From Mycobacterium sp. ITM-2016-00316 (lineage in GTDB: Bacteria > Actinomycetota > Actinomycetes > Mycobacteriales > Mycobacteriaceae): a DNA stretch of 64,000 nt. The notes below the pieces were generated by a model. That model had not been told where the DNA came from, made no database searches, and saw nothing but the letters and a program-made list of their open reading frames with translations. Both the position numbers and the translations under genes were made by a program. Shown here one piece after another: positions 61,076 to 64,000 of the stretch (its first letter is position 1; every line of letters begins with the position of its first letter). Location of the stretch: positions 310,001 through 374,000 of the forward strand of contig NZ_CP134398.1 in NCBI RefSeq assembly GCF_002968335.2, in the 5' to 3' direction.

Positions 61076-61863
61076 TCTTGGGTCACCCGTTGCTTCTGTT
61101 CACCGATCACCTGATTCAGGTGGGAGCCCTTCGGCCAGCCGTAGTAGGCCGCGAACTGCAAAGCAAGCTCATCCATCTCGTCAAAGGACACCTCACGGCT
61201 CTTCAGCGCTGCGTAGACGTGGCTGAGGATGGGGTAGGGCGCATCCTGAAAAGCCACACACGCGACCGTGATCAGGCGGCGTTCCTTCATGCCGAGCCCC
61301 GGCCGCAACCACATCTCGCCGAACACGAAGTTCAGAATTCCGGCGCCCTGGAACGGATTGTCCTGATTCGGCGCGAACTCCAGGCAGTTGATGTCCTTGA
61401 AGGATTGCGCGCCGACGGCCAGACGGGCTTCGGGATCACTGGGCGTGGGCAAGGGCAGCAGCGGCTCTGGCGGTGGGACCTGCTCTCCGCGTTCCCGGTG
61501 GATCCGGGCCCACTGTTCGTCGACGATCATGTTGAAGCGCGATGCTTTGGGCCATCCGGCGTACACCGCGAAATGCAGTACGGTCTCCTGCATTTCGACG
61601 ATGCTCACGTCACCACTGTTCAGCGCGGCATACACGTGATCGCGCAGCGGAGTCTCGGCATCGGCATCCGCCACGCAGGCCAGCGTGACGAACCGGCGGT
61701 CGCGGCGGCTCAGGCCAGGCCGTTGCCACACCTCGGCGAACACGAAGTCGAGCATGCTCGTGGTGGCGGGTGCGGTGTCCTCGGGAGCCGGGACGGTCAT
61801 CACCTCGGCGAAGGCCTGCCGGCCGCGTTCCAGACGGTCTGTATCGGTCAGCGTCACAATCAT
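61060..61863 (-). CDS. Fused double carboxymuconolactone-decarboxylase protein
   Basis: A 267-residue protein made of two CMD-type halves. First half: LDFVFAEVWQRPGLSRRDRR, FVTLACVADADAETPLRDHV, EMQETVLHFAVYAGWPKAS. Second half: ILNFVFGEMWLRPGLGMKER, LITVACVAFQDAPYPILSHV, EMDELALQFAAYYGWPKGS. The halves are clear repeats, each with the YGWPKA/GS helix, but with Asp/His differences. It lies between the SDR and aldehyde dehydrogenase genes of the same operon and may act on a ring-opened or lactone intermediate. Confidence 0.9.
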   Translation of the reverse strand: MIVTLTDTDRLERGRQAFAEVMTVPAPEDTAPATTSMLDFVFAEVWQRPGLSRRDRRFVTLACVADADAETPLRDHVYAALNSGDVSIVEMQETVLHFAVYAGWPKASRFNMIVDEQWARIHRERGEQVPPPEPLLPLPTPSDPEARLAVGAQSFKDINCLEFAPNQDNPFQGAGILNFVFGEMWLRPGLGMKERRLITVACVAFQDAPYPILSHVYAALKSREVSFDEMDELALQFAAYYGWPKGSHLNQVIGEQKQRVTQEWAAQ

Positions 61864-61881
61864 TTCCTTCTCAGCGGCCGG

Positions 61882-62685
61882 TCATCTGATGGTGACTCCG
61901 GCGTCGACCTTGAACTCCAGCCCGGTCACGTACCGCGCTTCGTCGGAGACCAGGAACAGCACCGCATTGCTGATGTCGATGGCCTCGGCCATCACGATGG
62001 GCAGGGCATTCTGGAAGATCGGCCCCAGGTCGGGCCGCTTCTCCCGCAACAGCGAGTGCAGCGATGCGGGCTGCATGCCGGTCTCGACCCCGGTGGGATG
62101 CACGGTGTTGACCCGGACATTCACCGCCGCAAGCTCATTGGCCAGCGCCTTGCTCATCCCGACGACGCCGTGCTTGGACGCCGTGTAGGGCGTGTGCAGC
62201 GGGCTGCCCTTGACGCCTGCCGCCGAGCTGATGTTGATCAGGCTGCCGCCGCGCTCGACCAGGTGCGGCAGGGCCGCGGCGCAGGTGTTCCAGGTGCCGA
62301 TCAGATTGACGTCCACGACGGTGCGCCACTGTGCCGATGTGGTGGTGTCCCAGGTCCCGGCGGTCAGGACTCCGGCGTTGGCCACCGATGCGTCCAGGCC
62401 GCCGAGTTCGGTGACCCCGGCATCGACCGCGGCCGCGAGGGCCTCCGCATCCCGTACATCGACGACGTGGGTGACGGCCCGCCGGCCCAGTTCTCCTACC
62501 AGTCGGGCCGTTTCGGCCAGATCGTCCTGGGTGGACAGCGGGTACTCCACTTCGGGAAGCGAGGTGCAGATGTCGATCAGGATCAGGTCGGCGCCCTCCT
62601 GCGCCAGCCGCACCGCGTGGCTGCGACCCATCCCGCGGGCCGCACCGGTGATCAGGACGCGCTTGCCCTCGACCCGGCCGTTCAT
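61882..62685 (-). CDS. Mycofactocin-coupled SDR-family oxidoreductase
   Basis: A 267-residue dehydrogenase with VEGKRVLITGAARGMGRSH and AVRLAQEGADLILIDIC, the start pattern of mycofactocin-coupled SDRs. The active site is INISSAAGVKGSPLHTPYTA with Tyr-Thr-Ala-Ser-Lys. It overlaps the preceding SDR gene by ATGA (62682-62685) and precedes the double-CMD gene. Confidence 0.88.
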   Translation of the reverse strand: MNGRVEGKRVLITGAARGMGRSHAVRLAQEGADLILIDICTSLPEVEYPLSTQDDLAETARLVGELGRRAVTHVVDVRDAEALAAAVDAGVTELGGLDASVANAGVLTAGTWDTTTSAQWRTVVDVNLIGTWNTCAAALPHLVERGGSLINISSAAGVKGSPLHTPYTASKHGVVGMSKALANELAAVNVRVNTVHPTGVETGMQPASLHSLLREKRPDLGPIFQNALPIVMAEAIDISNAVLFLVSDEARYVTGLEFKVDAGVTIR

Positions 62686-63512
62686 AGCTTGTTGCAGAAG
62701 CCGGCGTCGACCGGGAACGTGACCCCGGTGACGTATTTGGCGGCGTCGGAGACCAGATAGCCGATCGCCGCGCTGATGTCTTCGGGTTCGAGCATGGACA
62801 CCGGCATCGGGTTCTGCAGATGCGGCCCCGCGCCGGGATACTGCTCCAGGAAGGCGGTCATCGCCGGATTGTTCGCCATCATGGTGTTGACACCGGTCGG
62901 GTGCACGGTGTTGACCCGGATGCTGTGGGGGGCAAGGGCGTTGGCCAGTGTCCGCATCAGGCCGACGACACCGTGTTTGGATGCCGCGTAACCGAGGCCA
63001 CCGCCCTGCGAGCCGCCGAAACCCTTGAGCCCGGCCGTCGAACTGGTGAACACGATGGCGCCGCCGCGCTCACCGGCGATCAGGTGCGGAATGGTGGCTT
63101 TCGCGGTGTGGAAGGAGCCGATGAGATTCACGTCGATGGCTGCGGACCACATGTCGAGGTCCTCTTCGATACTGACCTCGCGGAAAGCCGTCGGCGCGAT
63201 TCCTGCATTGGCGCAGACGATGTCGAGTCGGCCGAAGTGCGCTACCCCGGCGTCGACCGCTGCCTGGACGGCATAGAAGTCGCGGACATCGGCTACCGTA
63301 CCCAACATCTTCGCCCCGGCGTTCTCCACCAGTGCGATCGTCTCGTCCAGTTCGGCACGGCTGGCCATCGGATAGCCGTTGGCCGGGATGTCGGCGCAGA
63401 TATCGATCCCGATGATGTCGGCGCCCTCGCTTGCGAGCCTGATCGCGTGGCTGCGGCCCTGCCCGCGTGCCACGCCGGTGATGAAGGCGACCCTGCCGTC
63501 CAATGAGCCCAT
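62682..63512 (-). CDS. Mycofactocin-coupled SDR-family oxidoreductase
   Basis: A 276-residue dehydrogenase with LDGRVAFITGVARGQGRSH, AIRLASEGADIIGIDIC and the active site FTSSTAGLKGFGGSQGGGLG with Tyr-Ala-Ala-Ser-Lys. This is the first gene of the operon SDR-SDR-CMD-aldehyde dehydrogenase. It is divergent from the TetR gene at 63621, with two perfect 13-bp operators between them. Confidence 0.9.
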   Translation of the reverse strand: MGSLDGRVAFITGVARGQGRSHAIRLASEGADIIGIDICADIPANGYPMASRAELDETIALVENAGAKMLGTVADVRDFYAVQAAVDAGVAHFGRLDIVCANAGIAPTAFREVSIEEDLDMWSAAIDVNLIGSFHTAKATIPHLIAGERGGAIVFTSSTAGLKGFGGSQGGGLGYAASKHGVVGLMRTLANALAPHSIRVNTVHPTGVNTMMANNPAMTAFLEQYPGAGPHLQNPMPVSMLEPEDISAAIGYLVSDAAKYVTGVTFPVDAGFCNKL

Positions 63513-63560
63513 GAATCCTCGCTTCGTTGCGGGTGCCGCCTCTGCGTGCGGCGCTCCGGA

Positions 63561-63596
63561 GTAACCGGGTTACTGCGGGTACGGTAACCAAGTTAC
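63561..63596. promoter_or_regulatory. Two TetR operators (GTAAC-N3-GTTAC)
   Basis: GTAACCGGGTTAC (63561-63573) and GTAACCAAGTTAC (63584-63596) are two palindromic 13-bp sites with centres 23 bp apart, in the gap between the SDR operon (start 63512) and the TetR gene (start 63621). This spacing of about two helical turns would let two dimers bind side by side and control both directions. Confidence 0.75.
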
Positions 63597-63620
63597 TGAC
63601 GATGGGCAAGGGGGTGCGCG

Positions 63621-64000
63621 ATGGCGGAGATCGATGACCGGCTCCTCGCCGTCGTCGTCGAGATTCTCGAGACCGAGGGCTATGACGCGGTGCAGTTACG
63701 CGAGGTGGCCCGCCGCGCGCGCTCGTCGTTGGCCACCATCTACAAGCGGTACACCACCCGTGAGGACCTGATCCTCGCGGCGCTCGAGGTATGGCTGGAC
63801 GAGAACCGATATTCCGAGGTCACGCCGCATCGGCGGGCTGAGGGGGAGACTCTGCACGAGGCGATGATGTCGCTGTTTCGCACCATCTTCGAACCGTGGG
63901 AGCGCAATCCGGGAATGCTGACGGCCTACTTCCGGGCGCGGTCATCAGCCGGTGGGCAACGCCTCTTTCGGAGGGGTTTCGATATCGTCGGGCCGGCAGG
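63621..64000 (+). CDS. TetR-family transcriptional regulator, 3'-truncated by window end
   Basis: Start ATG 63621 with AAGGGGG upstream. The frame is open to the window end. The N-terminal helix-turn-helix is DRLLAVVVEILETEGYDAV, then REVARRARSSLATIYKRYTT, then EDLILAALEVWLDENRYSEV, and the ligand domain begins HRRAEGETLHEAMMSLFRTI. It sits divergent to the SDR operon across the two GTAAC-type operators, so it most likely represses that operon. Confidence 0.9.
   Translation, partial: MAEIDDRLLAVVVEILETEGYDAVQLREVARRARSSLATIYKRYTTREDLILAALEVWLDENRYSEVTPHRRAEGETLHEAMMSLFRTIFEPWERNPGMLTAYFRARSSAGGQRLFRRGFDIVGPA

Noticed and set aside
1..64000. CRISPR arrays, tRNA or rRNA genes
   Set aside because: No regularly spaced repeats and no tRNA- or rRNA-like stretch were recognised on reading.

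Overview
The window looks like a chromosome segment of a fast-growing mycobacterium (Mycolicibacterium-like). The signs are high GC with strongly GC-biased third codon positions from about 12 kb onward, a DUF732 secreted protein, a DUF222/HNH protein of the 13E12-repeat type, an F420-type PPOX protein, a cytochrome P450 with its own ferredoxin, and three SDRs of the mycofactocin-coupled type. No rRNA, tRNA or CRISPR array was recognised.

Region 1 (1-9.0 kb) is an accessory, defence-like island of visibly lower GC. It holds the broken C-terminal part of a large protein resembling SIR2-associated DUF4020 proteins, remnants of two insertion sequences, a secreted DUF732 protein, an intact ApeA-like HEPN protein with an RX4H motif, a frameshifted OGG-fold (8-oxoguanine glycosylase fold) gene, and a polytopic membrane protein with a C-terminal lipase-like Ser-Asp-His domain.

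Region 2 (9.3-21.2 kb) holds small metabolic and regulatory genes: HxlR/RidA, a frameshifted methyltransferase, a serine hydrolase, a K+ channel, a three-domain desaturase-reductase-ferredoxin fusion divergent from a PucR-type regulator, MarR/TspO, an APC permease and an MFS pump.

Region 3 (21.2-31.1 kb) combines glucan metabolism (TreS-like GH13 enzyme, GlgX) with a general-stress phosphorelay. An RsbQ-like hydrolase and an RsbP-like PAS-PP2C phosphatase lie downstream of glgX in one operon, and an RsbW-like kinase lies nearby.

Region 4 (31.1-45.6 kb) holds a molybdopterin oxidoreductase with an IclR regulator, the DUF222/HNH gene with IS481-like end motifs and a strong hairpin beside it, TerC, a LysE exporter, an MFS pump, a decayed lipoprotein locus coupled to an XRE/MmyB regulator, and a dicarboxylate transporter/tartrate-malate dehydrogenase operon preceded by a CRP-like site.

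Region 5 (45.6-64 kb) is a catabolic cluster: three mycofactocin-type SDRs, ferredoxin-P450-aldehyde dehydrogenase-esterase, two DapB-like paralogues, a second aldehyde dehydrogenase, two carboxymuconolactone-decarboxylase-type genes (one frameshifted), a hydroxyisobutyrate-dehydrogenase-like enzyme, a beta-propeller lipoprotein, and MarR/TetR regulators with clear palindromic operators. The logic suggests stepwise oxidation of an alcohol or terpenoid-like substrate to aldehyde and acid. The substrate cannot be read from the sequence.
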